Of a stretch of 64,000 nt of DNA, positions 16,168-24,806 are shown one piece after another (within the stretch, counting starts at the first letter, position 1; each line of letters begins with the position of its first letter). The translations under genes were made by a program, and so were the position numbers. This DNA comes from Rhizobacter sp. Lineage in GTDB: Bacteria > Pseudomonadota > Gammaproteobacteria > Burkholderiales > Burkholderiaceae_C. Under the pieces are notes generated by a model that saw only the letters and a program-made list of their open reading frames with translations, searched no databases and had not been told where the DNA came from. The stretch is taken from assembly GCA_019635355.1 (NCBI GenBank), contig JAHBZQ010000001.1:3844001-3908000 (forward strand). Reading direction: 5' to 3'.

Positions 16168-16779
16168 ATGACGACCAAACGACTCTGGCTTGCCGCGTTC
16201 GCTCTTGCTGCCACCCTGGGCCTCAGCGGCTGCGGCTACAACGACTTCCAGCGCCTTGACGAGCAGACCAAGGCCGCCTGGTCGGAAGTGCTGAACCAGT
16301 ACCAGCGCCGCGCCGACCTCATCCCCAACATCGTGGCCACGGTGAAGGGCGAGGCCAACTTCGAGCAGGAGACGCTCACCAAGGTGGTGGAAGCACGCGC
16401 CAAGGCGACGAGCATCCAGGTCACGCCCGAGACGCTCAACAACCCCGAGGCCTTCAACAAGTTCCAGCAGGCCCAGGGCGAGCTGAGCAGCGCGCTGAGC
16501 CGCCTGCTGGTGGTGAGCGAGAACTACCCGAACCTGAAGGCCAACCAGGGCTTCCAGGACCTGCGCGTGCAGCTCGAAGGCACCGAGAACCGCATCACCG
16601 TGGCACGCAACCGCTACATCAAGGCCGTGGCCGACTACAACGTGCTCGCGCGCAGCTTCCCGAGCAACCTGACGGCGATGGTCTTCAACTACGACCCCAA
16701 GCCGAACTTCACCGTGCAGAACGAGGCGCAGATCTCCACGCCGCCGGCGGTGAACTTCGACAAGCCGGCCTCGAAGTAA
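16168..16779 (+). CDS. LemA family lipoprotein
   Basis: 203 residues. The signal sequence ends in a lipobox (LGLSGC, Cys near 23), so the protein is probably membrane-anchored. The LemA pattern follows: YNDFQRLDEQTKAAWSEVLNQYQRRADLIPNIVATVKG, then LENYPNLKANQGFQDLRVQLEGTENRI-like stretches with a long coiled helix bundle, and the FNYDPKPNF tail. LemA function is unsettled; it is often encoded with TPM-domain proteins, exactly as here. It starts 10 bp before two such genes on the same strand, forming a three-gene unit. Confidence 0.93.
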   Translation: MTTKRLWLAAFALAATLGLSGCGYNDFQRLDEQTKAAWSEVLNQYQRRADLIPNIVATVKGEANFEQETLTKVVEARAKATSIQVTPETLNNPEAFNKFQQAQGELSSALSRLLVVSENYPNLKANQGFQDLRVQLEGTENRITVARNRYIKAVADYNVLARSFPSNLTAMVFNYDPKPNFTVQNEAQISTPPAVNFDKPASK

Positions 16780-16789
16780 GCGGCCTGTG

Positions 16790-17668
16790 ATGCGCCAGGC
16801 CTTGGCGTGGCTCTTCGTCCTGCTGCTGGCAGCGGTGTCGCCGCTGCACGCGCAGGACGTGCAGCCCGTGCCGCCGCTGTCGGGCCGCGTGATCGACCAG
16901 ACCGGCACGCTCACGCCGGCGCAGGTGCAGGCGCTGACCGCCAAGCTCGAAGGCATCGAGCGCCAGCGTGGCTCGCAGCTCGTGGTGCTGATGGTCGCGA
17001 GCACGCAGCCGGAAGACATCGCCGCCTATGCGCAACGTGTGGGCGACGCGTGGAAGATCGGCCGCCGCGACGTGGGCGACGGGCTGCTCATCGTCGTCGC
17101 GAAGAACGACCGCAAGGTGCGCATCGAGGTGGCCAAGGCGCTCGAAGGGGCGGTGCCCGATCTCGCGGCCAAGCAGATCATCAACGACCGCATCACGCCG
17201 GCGTTTCGCGCGGGTGATTTCGCGGGTGGCCTCAACGCGGCGGTGGACCGGCTGGCCGAGCGCATCGGCAGCGAAGGGCTGCCCGAGCCGTCGCCGTCGG
17301 ATCGGGCGCGTGGCAGCAGCGGCTTCGACCTCGAAGACATCGCGATCTTCTTCTTCGTCGGCGTGCCGATTGCGGGCGCCATCCTCACCTCGGTCTTCGG
17401 CCGCAAGCTCGGCTCGCTGGCGACCGCAGGCGCGGCGGGTGGCCTCGGCTGGTGGCTCACGACGAGCCTCTTCATCGCCGGTGGCGCGGCACTCGTCGCA
17501 CTCGTGCTGGTGGGGGTGATGGGCGTCGGCTCGCGGCGAGGCGGCGGCGCGCCCATCATCTGGGGTGGCGGAGGTGGTGGCGGCTGGGGTGGCGGCTCCG
17601 ACGGCGGTGGCTTCAGCTCGGGTGGTGGCGGTGACTTCGGTGGCGGTGGTGCCTCAGGGGACTGGTGA
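16790..17668 (+). CDS. TPM domain protein with glycine-rich tail (YgcG-like)
   Basis: 292 residues from the ATG at 16790; a GTG one codon earlier is equally possible. Layout: signal peptide (to about residue 22, ending HAQD); TPM domain (about 30-160) with the GRVIDQTGTLTPAQVQALTAKLEGIE opening, GDGLLIVVAKNDRKVRIEVA and AGDFAGGLNAAVDRL stretches; one or two membrane helices (about 180-245); and a C-terminal glycine/serine run typical of YgcG-type proteins. The orientation suggests a periplasmic TPM domain tethered to the inner membrane. In other organisms TPM domains act in photosystem II repair or as phosphatases, but no bacterial role is firm. Confidence 0.9.
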   Translation: MRQALAWLFVLLLAAVSPLHAQDVQPVPPLSGRVIDQTGTLTPAQVQALTAKLEGIERQRGSQLVVLMVASTQPEDIAAYAQRVGDAWKIGRRDVGDGLLIVVAKNDRKVRIEVAKALEGAVPDLAAKQIINDRITPAFRAGDFAGGLNAAVDRLAERIGSEGLPEPSPSDRARGSSGFDLEDIAIFFFVGVPIAGAILTSVFGRKLGSLATAGAAGGLGWWLTTSLFIAGGAALVALVLVGVMGVGSRRGGGAPIIWGGGGGGGWGGGSDGGGFSSGGGGDFGGGGASGDW

Positions 17669-17669
17669 G

Positions 17670-18176
17670 ATGAATCGCCTTTTTCGCATCCTCAAACACC
17701 GATGGCTCGACGAAGCCGATGCCCGCCGCGCCTTGGGCGACGGAACGCTCAAGCGCCTGCAACAGCGTGTCGCGCAAAGCGAGCGCGGCCACAGCGGCGA
17801 GATCCGCATCTGCGTGGAAGCGGGCCTGCCCTTGTCATACCTGTGGCGCAACGCCACGCCGCGCGAGCGCGCGGTCACGATGTTCGGCAAGCTGCGCGTG
17901 TGGGACACCGAGCACAACAACGGCGTGCTGATCTACCTGCTGCTGGCCGAGCATGCGATCGAGATCGTGGCCGACCGCGGGCTCAACCGGCATGTGAGCG
18001 CCGAGCAGTGGCGTGGCCTCACCAAGGGCATGGCCGAGGCCTTCCGCCGCGGTGACTACGAGGGCGGCCTCAACGCGGCGGTCGACGCGGTGAGCCAGCT
18101 GCTCGACCGTCACTTCCCCTGGGCCGGCCCTGAGGCAAATCCCAATGAACTGCCGGACGCGCCTGTGGTCCAGTAG
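17670..18176 (+). CDS. TPM domain protein, short form
   Basis: 168 residues from the ATG at 17670, one base after the previous stop. A single TPM domain without a signal peptide or membrane helix: ARRALGDGTLKRLQQRVAQSE, GEIRICVEAGLP, MFGKLRVWDTEHNNGVLIYLLLAEHAIEIVADRGL and MAEAFRRGDYEGGLNAAVDAV. The paired long and short TPM genes behind lemA recur in proteobacteria, with this short form predicted to be cytoplasmic or membrane-associated. Function unknown. Confidence 0.9.
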   Translation: MNRLFRILKHRWLDEADARRALGDGTLKRLQQRVAQSERGHSGEIRICVEAGLPLSYLWRNATPRERAVTMFGKLRVWDTEHNNGVLIYLLLAEHAIEIVADRGLNRHVSAEQWRGLTKGMAEAFRRGDYEGGLNAAVDAVSQLLDRHFPWAGPEANPNELPDAPVVQ

Positions 18177-18211
18177 CGGCTGTTCTTCACTCTCAGCCGG
18201 AGCGCGCGTCG

Positions 18212-18784
18212 ATGAAAACCAAGAGCCTCATCCGTTGGCGGGTGCTCGGTCTGGTGGCGGCGTGTGCCGCCGTGGCCCATGCGCAGACCGCGCCGCCGAT
18301 CAAGCCGGGGCTCTGGCAGGTGACGAGCGAGCGCACGATCGATGGGCAGAAGGCGCCCGACATGTCGCAGCAGATGGCCAACATGCCGCCCGAGGCGCGC
18401 AAGCAGATGGAAGCCATGATGAAGCAGCGTGGCATGGACATCAGCGGTGGTGTCAACAACATGAAGATGTGCCTCACGCGCGAGCAGCTCGACGAAGGCC
18501 GCTGGCGCAGCGACGAAGGCAGCTGCAAGACCGACTTCATCACCCGCACCGCCACGCAGTGGAAGTGGCGCTCGGTGTGCACGCAGCCGCCGAGCGAGAG
18601 CGAGGGCGAGGCCAACATCGCGAGCCCCGAGCGCTACACGGTGAAGGTCACCACCGTCAGCCAGCGCAAGGGCGAGCCGCGCAACACCCAGATGACGATG
18701 AACGCCAAGTGGCTGGGCGCTGACTGCGGCGATGTGAAGCCACTCGCGCCGCCGCCCAAGCAGGGCAAGCCCACCAAACCCTGA
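18212..18784 (+). CDS. DUF3617 family exported protein
   Basis: 190 residues with a signal peptide ending near AVAHA (about residue 24). The mature part opens with PPIKPGLWQVTSERTIDG, the characteristic start of DUF3617, and has paired cysteines (MCLTREQL, GSCKTDF, SVCTQPP, ADCGD). A methionine-rich stretch, PPEARKQMEAMMKQRGM, lies in the middle. The family is periplasmic and common in Burkholderiales; its role is unknown. It converges on the YCF48-like gene with a 7-bp gap. Confidence 0.85.
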   Translation: MKTKSLIRWRVLGLVAACAAVAHAQTAPPIKPGLWQVTSERTIDGQKAPDMSQQMANMPPEARKQMEAMMKQRGMDISGGVNNMKMCLTREQLDEGRWRSDEGSCKTDFITRTATQWKWRSVCTQPPSESEGEANIASPERYTVKVTTVSQRKGEPRNTQMTMNAKWLGADCGDVKPLAPPPKQGKPTKP

Positions 18785-18791
18785 GCCCGGC

Positions 18792-20930
18792 TCAGGGGAG
18801 CCGCTTCAGCCAGATCAAGCGGTCGCCATAGGCCACGAGGTCGCCGCTCGGTGCGTGCCGGGCGATGCCCTTCAGGCGTGCGCGGGTGTGGGTGTCGATG
18901 GGGCGCCACGCCAATCCTCCATCGATGGACCGCAGCAGCGTGCCGTCGCGCCCCGCGATCAGCAGCTCGCCGTCGGGCAGCGGCAAGAGGCCGCGCAGGA
19001 AGGCCTGGGTGCCCGTCGGCACGGTGGTCCAGGTGAGGCCTCGGTCGGTGGAGCGCAGCAACGTGCCTTGGCCGCCGGTGATGAACCACGCGCCGCTCCC
19101 CGGGTCGGCGGTGGCCCGGGCCAGCGGCTGAGCGGTCGGCACCTCGATGCGCTGCCAGTGCAGGCCCGCGTCGGTGCTGCGCAGCACACGGCCGTTGGCC
19201 CCGACGAGCAGGGCGATGCCGCTCGCCTGGTCGACGAGGCCGCCGTGCAGGTCGTCGGTGCTGCCGTGGTCGACGCGGGCCCACTGGCGGCCGTCGGTCG
19301 AGCGGGTGATGACGCCGCCTTCGCCGAAGGCCAGCAGCGCGCCGCTGCGCGGGTCGGCGAGCACGCCGTGGTAGTTGGCGCTCGTCGCCGCGGGCATCGG
19401 CTCGGCGTGCCGGCCCTCGCGCACGCGCAGCATGTGGCCGGCGTTGCCGACGAGGTAGACCGCGCCCGTCGGTGGGTGGGCGACGCTGGCGACGAAGTCC
19501 TCGCCTTGTGCCTCGGTGTGGTGATGCCAGCTGCGGCCACCGTCGTGTGTCGCGAGCATCGACGCCTGCCCGCCCGCCACCACGATGGCGCCGCTGGCCG
19601 GGTCGAGGCTCGCATCGAAGAGATAGGCCGGCTCGGCGAGCTGGGTCATCACCTGCGGCGTCCAGCGGTGGCCGCCGTCGTCCGACGTGGCCAGCGTGCG
19701 CTGGATGCCGAAGGCCATCAGGCGGCCGCTCACCGGGTCGGTGAGCACCTGGTGCACGTACTCCGGCATGCCCTGGCGCACGATCTGCCAGGTGAGGCCG
19801 GTGTCGTGCGAGGCGAGCACCAGGCCACCGCGGCCGACGGCGACGAAGGCACCGCTCGCGGCGTCGACTGCCAGGTCTTCGAGGTTTTCCTGTGTGGGCA
19901 GGGCGATGCGTTGCCAGCGGCGGCCCTGGTCGGTGGAGCGCATCACGACGCCGCCGTCGCCGGCCGCCACCAGCACCGCTTCGCGTGGATGCGCGGCCAG
20001 CGCCGAGAGGTAGTGCTTCGGGCCGCGTTGCACACGCCAGCGCAGGCCGCCGTCGTGCGAACTCGCGAGCAGGCCGGCGTTGCCCACGGCGACCACGGTG
20101 CGCCCGTCGGGCGAGGCCCACAGGCGGGCAATGTATTCCGGCACGCCGAGGCTCGTGCGAGACCAGTTCAGGCCGCCATCGGTCGAGCGGAAAAGGCCCC
20201 CCTGCGCACTGCCGGCCCACAGTGTGCCGGCGTGTGCGACGAGTGCCGTCAGCGTGTGCCCGGGGTCGAGCGTGCGGTGTTGCCAGCCCTCCGCGTTGTC
20301 GGACAAGAGCGAGAGCGCGCCGTGTTCACCCAGGGCGACGAAGTGGCGGCTGCGCGGCTCGTAGGCGACGAGGCCGAGCCCACCGGCGTGGGGCGTAGGA
20401 ACGGGGCTCCAATGGTCGCCGCCATCGCCCGACTGCACGATGCGCCCGCCCATGCCGACCGCGACCACGCGCTGGCCGCGGGTGTCGGCGGCGATGGCGA
20501 GCAGGTCCTGGTCGACGTGTGAGGCGCGGGGCTGCCAGGTCTGGCCCTGGTCATCCGACACCAGCAAGCTGCCCTGGTGGCCCACGGCCACGAGGCGGCC
20601 GGTGCCGCCGAGCGGGGTCAGCGCGCGCAGCGTCTCCGGCGTGGCTGTGCGGCCCTCTTGCCACGCCCGCCCGCCATCGGTGCTGCGCCACACGGCGCCA
20701 TCGGTGCCGGTGGCCCAGACCACGCCGCTCGCGGCGCGCACGTGCTGCAGGTGCGGGTTGGTGACCAGCGCTTCGTAGCGCGCGGCCGGCGGGGCGGCGG
20801 TGGCGCTGCGGGGGGCGTCAGACGAGGGCGTGCAGGCGGCGAGCAGGGCCAGCGCGCCGGCGCTCAGCGCGGCGCCGACAAGACACGTGTGTCGTCGGCG
20901 CGGGTGGCTCGGTGGGTTGAGTGGGCTCAA
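18792..20930 (-). CDS. YCF48-like beta-propeller lipoprotein (Asp-box repeats)
   Basis: 712 residues if translation starts at the TTG at 20930, which overlaps the pectate lyase stop (TTGA); no ATG or GTG lies between that stop and the signal peptide. The N-terminus has a basic RRRH segment, a hydrophobic core and the lipobox LLAAC. The remainder is a run of about 15 repeats of roughly 40 residues, each with an S-x-D-G/D-G-x-x-W Asp-box (for example RSTDGGRAW, VSDDQGQTW, SSHDGGLRW). This indicates one or two beta-propellers, as in YCF48/HCF136 photosystem II assembly factors, sialidases and secreted scaffolds. A lipoprotein on the cell surface or in the periplasm is likely. It sits third behind two plant-polymer enzymes, so carbohydrate binding is plausible but unproven. 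Confidence 0.8.
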   Translation of the reverse strand: MSPLNPPSHPRRRHTCLVGAALSAGALALLAACTPSSDAPRSATAAPPAARYEALVTNPHLQHVRAASGVVWATGTDGAVWRSTDGGRAWQEGRTATPETLRALTPLGGTGRLVAVGHQGSLLVSDDQGQTWQPRASHVDQDLLAIAADTRGQRVVAVGMGGRIVQSGDGGDHWSPVPTPHAGGLGLVAYEPRSRHFVALGEHGALSLLSDNAEGWQHRTLDPGHTLTALVAHAGTLWAGSAQGGLFRSTDGGLNWSRTSLGVPEYIARLWASPDGRTVVAVGNAGLLASSHDGGLRWRVQRGPKHYLSALAAHPREAVLVAAGDGGVVMRSTDQGRRWQRIALPTQENLEDLAVDAASGAFVAVGRGGLVLASHDTGLTWQIVRQGMPEYVHQVLTDPVSGRLMAFGIQRTLATSDDGGHRWTPQVMTQLAEPAYLFDASLDPASGAIVVAGGQASMLATHDGGRSWHHHTEAQGEDFVASVAHPPTGAVYLVGNAGHMLRVREGRHAEPMPAATSANYHGVLADPRSGALLAFGEGGVITRSTDGRQWARVDHGSTDDLHGGLVDQASGIALLVGANGRVLRSTDAGLHWQRIEVPTAQPLARATADPGSGAWFITGGQGTLLRSTDRGLTWTTVPTGTQAFLRGLLPLPDGELLIAGRDGTLLRSIDGGLAWRPIDTHTRARLKGIARHAPSGDLVAYGDRLIWLKRLP

Positions 20931-21625
20931 TAGGCGCTGATGTCGGTCCGGCGCACGTTGCAGGCGGCGGTGCCCCAGCGTTCGCCGAGCTTGGGCGACT
21001 CGCTGCCCTTCTGCACACCGCGGTATTCCACACAGACCTGCGGGCTGCCGGCCTTGTAGCCCTTGATCTTGACGGCCCGGATCGTGGCCACGTCGCCGTA
21101 GTTGGAGTTCACGCCGACCACCGAGGCGGTGACCTTCTCGAGCTGCACGTTGTTGATGTTGACCTTGCGCGGGCCGCCGTTGCTTTCGCAGTTGCCGCAC
21201 GAGCGATACAGCTTGCCGATGCTGCCGGTGGTCTTGAAGCTGTCGATGCTGATGGTGCTGCCCTTGCCGTTGTGCTGGAACACCTTGTCGCTCGCGTTGG
21301 CGGCCGAGCCGCCGCGGATGCGCATGATCTTGCCGCTGCCGCCCTTCATGGTGGCGGCGTCTTCGCAGACGTCCTGCCAGACCACGTTGTTGATGTTGCA
21401 GTTGCCTTCGCAATGCACACCGTCGGCGGCGTTCTTGTTGATGACCACGTTCTGCAGCGTCGCGCCGTCCTTCAGGAGGAAGACGGGCTGCTGGCTCTCC
21501 GACGAGCCGTTGCACGAGGTGCCGTAGGTGCGTCCGCCGCCGTCGAAGGTGCCGGTGACGGTGGTGGTGGCGGCTGCGGTGAAGCTCAGCAGGGCGAGTA
21601 CGGCGGTGAACAGCGTCTTGCGCAT
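20927..21625 (-). CDS. Pectate lyase, family PL3
   Basis: 232 residues. A signal peptide (MRKTLFTAVLALLSFTAAA) leads to a short parallel beta-helix with the PL3 hallmarks: FDGGGRTYG, FLLKDGATLQNVVI, ADGVHCEGNCNINNVVWQDVCEDAATMKG and VFQHNGKG. The acidic residues in VCEDAA correspond to the calcium and catalytic site of this family. The enzyme cleaves de-esterified polygalacturonate by beta-elimination and should be secreted. The ATG at 21625 has GAGGAG upstream. It lies 33 bp behind the arabinanase and shares a TGA/TTG overlap with the YCF48-like gene, so the three form an operon aimed at plant cell walls. Confidence 0.92.
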   Translation of the reverse strand: MRKTLFTAVLALLSFTAAATTTVTGTFDGGGRTYGTSCNGSSESQQPVFLLKDGATLQNVVINKNAADGVHCEGNCNINNVVWQDVCEDAATMKGGSGKIMRIRGGSAANASDKVFQHNGKGSTISIDSFKTTGSIGKLYRSCGNCESNGGPRKVNINNVQLEKVTASVVGVNSNYGDVATIRAVKIKGYKAGSPQVCVEYRGVQKGSESPKLGERWGTAACNVRRTDISAY

Positions 21626-21658
21626 GTGTGTCTCCTCAAAGGGGTGGGGCAGGATGGC

Positions 21659-22612
21659 TCAATAGCTGGGCCAGCCATCGCTGGTCCAGTTGAGGTCGTT
21701 GATCAACAGCTTGGGGTTGCCGTTGTCGTTGGCGTCGTAGGCGTGGCGGGCGATCACGCCATTGCTCACGTCCTGGCCGCCGGGGCCTTTCCAGCGCACG
21801 TTGCCGGCGTCGAGCACGGTGCCGCCGCCGTCGAGCAGGCGCTTGCCCGACCGGTCGACGTAGGGGCCGGTGACCGAGGTGGAGCGGCCGTAGATCACCT
21901 TGTAGGTGCTGTTCACGCCCTGACAGCACTTGTCGATCGACGCGAACAGGTAGTAGTAGCCGTTGCGGTAGGTGATGGCCGGCGCTTCGATGCCGGCGCT
22001 GCGCTTGGCGATGGAGATCATCGAACCCGTGGGCTTCATCGTGCTCGGGTTGATGCGCACGATCTTGAGCCCGCTCCAGAACGAGCCGAAGGCGAGCCAC
22101 GGTGTGCCGGCGGCGTCGACCACGAGGTGCGGGTCGATCGCGTTGTAGTCGTTGGCGCTGGTGCTGCGCAGCACCAGGCCGTTGTCGGTCCACTTGCCGG
22201 CGCCGATGCTGGTGGCCGAGGCCAGGCCGATGGCCGAGGTGTTGGAGCCGAAGGTCGAGATCGAGTAGTAGAGCCAGGTCTTGCCGTTGAAGACGTGCAC
22301 GTCGGGCGCCCACACGTCGTTCGTCTTCTGACCGGGCACGTAGGTCTTCCACCACGACGGAGGCGACAGGAAGATCTGTGGCACGCGGCTCCATTGGCGG
22401 CCGGTGCTGTCGGACTTGAGCACCTGGATGCCTTGGCCCGTGCTGAAGGTGTACCAGGCGCTGCCCTCTTTGATGATCGAGGGGTCGTGCACGCCGATGT
22501 CGCCGCGCAAGTCCCAGAAAGCGGCCGAGGCGGGCAGGGCGGTCGTGAGAAGGCCCAGGGCCGTGGCCAGGATGCCGGGCGCCATGGCCAGGCGCCGTGA
22601 GAGTCGCTGCAT
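21659..22612 (-). CDS. Endo-1,5-alpha-L-arabinanase, family GH43
   Basis: 317 residues from the ATG at 22612, which follows GGAGAC. Signal peptide to about residue 33 (ALPASAA). The mature enzyme matches GH43 arabinanases: HDPSIIKEGSAWYTF holds the catalytic-base aspartate, WAPDVHVFNGKTWLYYS and NAIDPHLVVDAAGTPWLAFGSFW the pKa-modulating aspartate, and SAGIEAPAITYRNGYYYLFAS the catalytic-acid glutamate. It cleaves alpha-1,5-arabinan side chains of pectin outside the cell. It leads the operon with pectate lyase; a palindromic operator lies in its likely promoter. Confidence 0.93.
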   Translation of the reverse strand: MQRLSRRLAMAPGILATALGLLTTALPASAAFWDLRGDIGVHDPSIIKEGSAWYTFSTGQGIQVLKSDSTGRQWSRVPQIFLSPPSWWKTYVPGQKTNDVWAPDVHVFNGKTWLYYSISTFGSNTSAIGLASATSIGAGKWTDNGLVLRSTSANDYNAIDPHLVVDAAGTPWLAFGSFWSGLKIVRINPSTMKPTGSMISIAKRSAGIEAPAITYRNGYYYLFASIDKCCQGVNSTYKVIYGRSTSVTGPYVDRSGKRLLDGGGTVLDAGNVRWKGPGGQDVSNGVIARHAYDANDNGNPKLLINDLNWTSDGWPSY

Positions 22613-22685
22613 GGAAGTCTCCTGTCTTGCTGGCGTGGCAGCACGGGCGGCGCCATCGGTTCCGGTATCACACCGGGATCGGTAC

Positions 22686-22714
22686 ATTTAAAAATGCACG
22701 ATCGTGCACAACAA
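22686..22714 (-). promoter_or_regulatory. Promoter with palindromic operator for the arabinanase operon
   Basis: On the minus strand, TTGTTG (22714-22709) and TTAAAT (22691-22686) are spaced 17 bp, a reasonable -35/-10 pair. The spacer contains a perfect 14-bp palindrome, TGCACGATCGTGCA (22695-22708). An imperfect copy, TGCAGATTCGTGCT (10 of 14 matches), lies 42 bp further upstream at 22750-22763. A repressor bound in the spacer would block RNA polymerase. The regulator is not encoded in the adjacent genes. Confidence 0.6.
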
Positions 22715-22813
22715 TTCGGGTTACTACGCGGCGAACTGCCTTTTACATGTGCAGATTCGTGCTCTTTGCGCAGCAAAATTCAACAAACGTGCAGTCGAAG
22801 ATGGTGGCGGGCA

Positions 22814-22847
22814 GAAAAAAGCCCGCAGCTGCCAAGCAGTGCGGGCT
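22814..22847 (-). terminator. Terminator of the atp operon
   Basis: On the minus strand, AGCCCGCA (complement of 22840-22847) pairs with TGCGGGCT (complement of 22820-22827) and is followed by TTTTTT (complement of 22815-22820). It lies about 55 bp beyond the atpC stop and closes the ATP synthase transcript. Confidence 0.9.
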
Positions 22848-22900
22848 GGATGTCGCGGGCCGTCTCGCAGCGATGCGAGGCCGCCCGGAAGAGTTTGGAG

Positions 22901-23317
22901 TTATTTCTTGCGGAACTTGCGCAGCGCGGCGATCTGGGCGGCCAGGGCCACCAGTTCGTTCTGGGCCTTGGCGAGGTCGATGTCGCTCTTGGCGTTCTTC
23001 AACGCTTCTTCGGCGAGCTTCTTCGCTTCGTTGGCCTTGGCTTCGTCGAGGTCCTTGCCGCGGATGGCGGTGTCGGCCAGCACGGTGACCGTGCCCGGCT
23101 GGACTTCGAGGATGCCGCCGGCCACGAACACGAACTCTTCCTGGCCGTTGTCGGCGCGTTCGATGCGGACGGCGCCCGGCTTGATGCGGGTGATCAGGGG
23201 CGTGTGGCGCGGGTAGATCCCGAGCTCGCCCAGTTCACCCGGCAGGGCGACGAACTTCGCTTCGCCGGAGAAGATGCTCTCTTCGGCGGAGACGACGTCT
23301 ACGTGCAGGGTTGCCAT
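22901..23317 (-). CDS. atpC: ATP synthase F1 subunit epsilon
   Basis: 138 residues, normal length. The N-terminal beta-sandwich (LHVDVVSAEESIFSGEAKFVALPGELGELGIYPRHTPLITRIKPG) and the C-terminal two-helix region (RGKDLDEAKANEAKKLAEEALKNAKSD) match epsilon, which couples rotor to stalk and inhibits ATP hydrolysis. It is the last gene of the operon, with a terminator behind it. Confidence 0.97.
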   Translation of the reverse strand: MATLHVDVVSAEESIFSGEAKFVALPGELGELGIYPRHTPLITRIKPGAVRIERADNGQEEFVFVAGGILEVQPGTVTVLADTAIRGKDLDEAKANEAKKLAEEALKNAKSDIDLAKAQNELVALAAQIAALRKFRKK

Positions 23318-23360
23318 GTGGTTTCCTTAAAGGTTGAGAGAGGTCCGGCAAGCACAGGGC

Positions 23361-24773
23361 TTACTGGATCTTCTTCGCCTTCTCGAACGCCTCGTCGATG
23401 GTGCCAACCATGTAGAAGGCCTGCTCGGGCAGCGAGTCACACTCGCCAGCCACGATCATCTTGAAGCCACGGATGGTTTCCTTCAGCGGCACGTACTTGC
23501 CGGGCGAGCCGGTGAAGACTTCGGCCACGTGGAAGGGCTGCGACAGGAAACGCTGGATCTTGCGGGCGCGGGCCACGGCCAGCTTGTCTTCCGGGGCCAG
23601 TTCGTCCATGCCCAGAATCGCGATGATGTCGCGCAGTTCCTTGTAGCGCTGCAGCGTGCCTTGCACGGCGCGGGCCACGGTGTAGTGCTCTTCGCCGACC
23701 ACGTTCGGGTCCAGCTGGCGCGAGGTCGAGTCGAGCGGGTCCACGGCGGGGTAGATGCCCAGCGAGGCGATGTCACGCGACAGCACCACGGTCGAGTCCA
23801 GGTGGGCGAAGGTGGTGGCAGGCGATGGGTCGGTCAGGTCGTCCGCCGGCACGTACACGGCCTGGATCGAGGTGATCGAGCCAACCTTGGTGGAGGTGAT
23901 GCGCTCTTGCAGGCGGCCCATTTCTTCGGCCAGCGTCGGCTGGTAACCCACGGCGGAAGGCATGCGGCCCAGCAGTGCCGACACTTCGGTACCGGCCAGC
24001 GTGTAGCGGTAGATGTTGTCGACGAAGAAGAGCACGTCACGGCCTTCGTCGCGGAACGACTCGGCGATGGTCAGGCCGGTCAGCGCCACGCGCAGACGGT
24101 TGCCCGGGGGTTCGTTCATCTGGCCGTACACCATCGCGACCTTGGAGTTCGCGAGGTTCTCCTGGTCCACGACCTTGGAGTCGGACATCTCGTGATAGAA
24201 GTCGTTGCCCTCACGGGTACGTTCGCCCACACCGGCGAACACCGACAGACCCGAGTGGGCCTTGGCGATGTTGTTGATGAGCTCCATCATGTTCACGGTC
24301 TTGCCCACGCCGGCGCCGCCGAACAGGCCCACCTTGCCGCCCTTGGCGAACGGGCACACCAGGTCGATCACCTTGATGCCGGTTTCGAGCAGGTCTTGCG
24401 AGGGGCTCAGCTCGTCGTATGCGGGCGGCTTGCGGTGGATGGAGGCGGTGAGCTCCTGGCTCACGGGGCCGCGCTCGTCGATGGGCGTGCCCAGCACGTC
24501 CATGATGCGGCCAAGGGTGGCCGGGCCGACGGGCACCGAGATCGGTGCGCCGGTGTTCGAGACGGTCAGGCCGCGGCGCAGGCCGTCGGACGAACCCAGT
24601 GCAATCGTGCGCACCACGCCGTCGCCCAGCTGCTGCTGCACTTCGAGCGTCAGGGCCGAGCCCTCGAGCTTCAGGGCGTCGTACACCTTGGGCATCGCGT
24701 TGCGGGGGAACTCCACGTCCACCACCGCGCCGATGCACTGAACAATCTTGCCTTCTGCTGCAACCGAAGCCAT
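23361..24773 (-). CDS. atpD: ATP synthase F1 subunit beta
   Basis: 470 residues. The P-loop GGAGVGKT near residue 150, the VGERTREGNDFY stretch with the catalytic glutamate, the ALTGLTIAE segment and the DELREED-like C-terminal helix DELAPEDKL are all present. This is the catalytic subunit of F1. It follows atpG by 33 bp. Confidence 0.98.
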   Translation of the reverse strand: MASVAAEGKIVQCIGAVVDVEFPRNAMPKVYDALKLEGSALTLEVQQQLGDGVVRTIALGSSDGLRRGLTVSNTGAPISVPVGPATLGRIMDVLGTPIDERGPVSQELTASIHRKPPAYDELSPSQDLLETGIKVIDLVCPFAKGGKVGLFGGAGVGKTVNMMELINNIAKAHSGLSVFAGVGERTREGNDFYHEMSDSKVVDQENLANSKVAMVYGQMNEPPGNRLRVALTGLTIAESFRDEGRDVLFFVDNIYRYTLAGTEVSALLGRMPSAVGYQPTLAEEMGRLQERITSTKVGSITSIQAVYVPADDLTDPSPATTFAHLDSTVVLSRDIASLGIYPAVDPLDSTSRQLDPNVVGEEHYTVARAVQGTLQRYKELRDIIAILGMDELAPEDKLAVARARKIQRFLSQPFHVAEVFTGSPGKYVPLKETIRGFKMIVAGECDSLPEQAFYMVGTIDEAFEKAKKIQ

Positions 24774-24806
24774 GTTCTTTCCTTTGAATCTAGAAAACTT
24801 TTTGCG

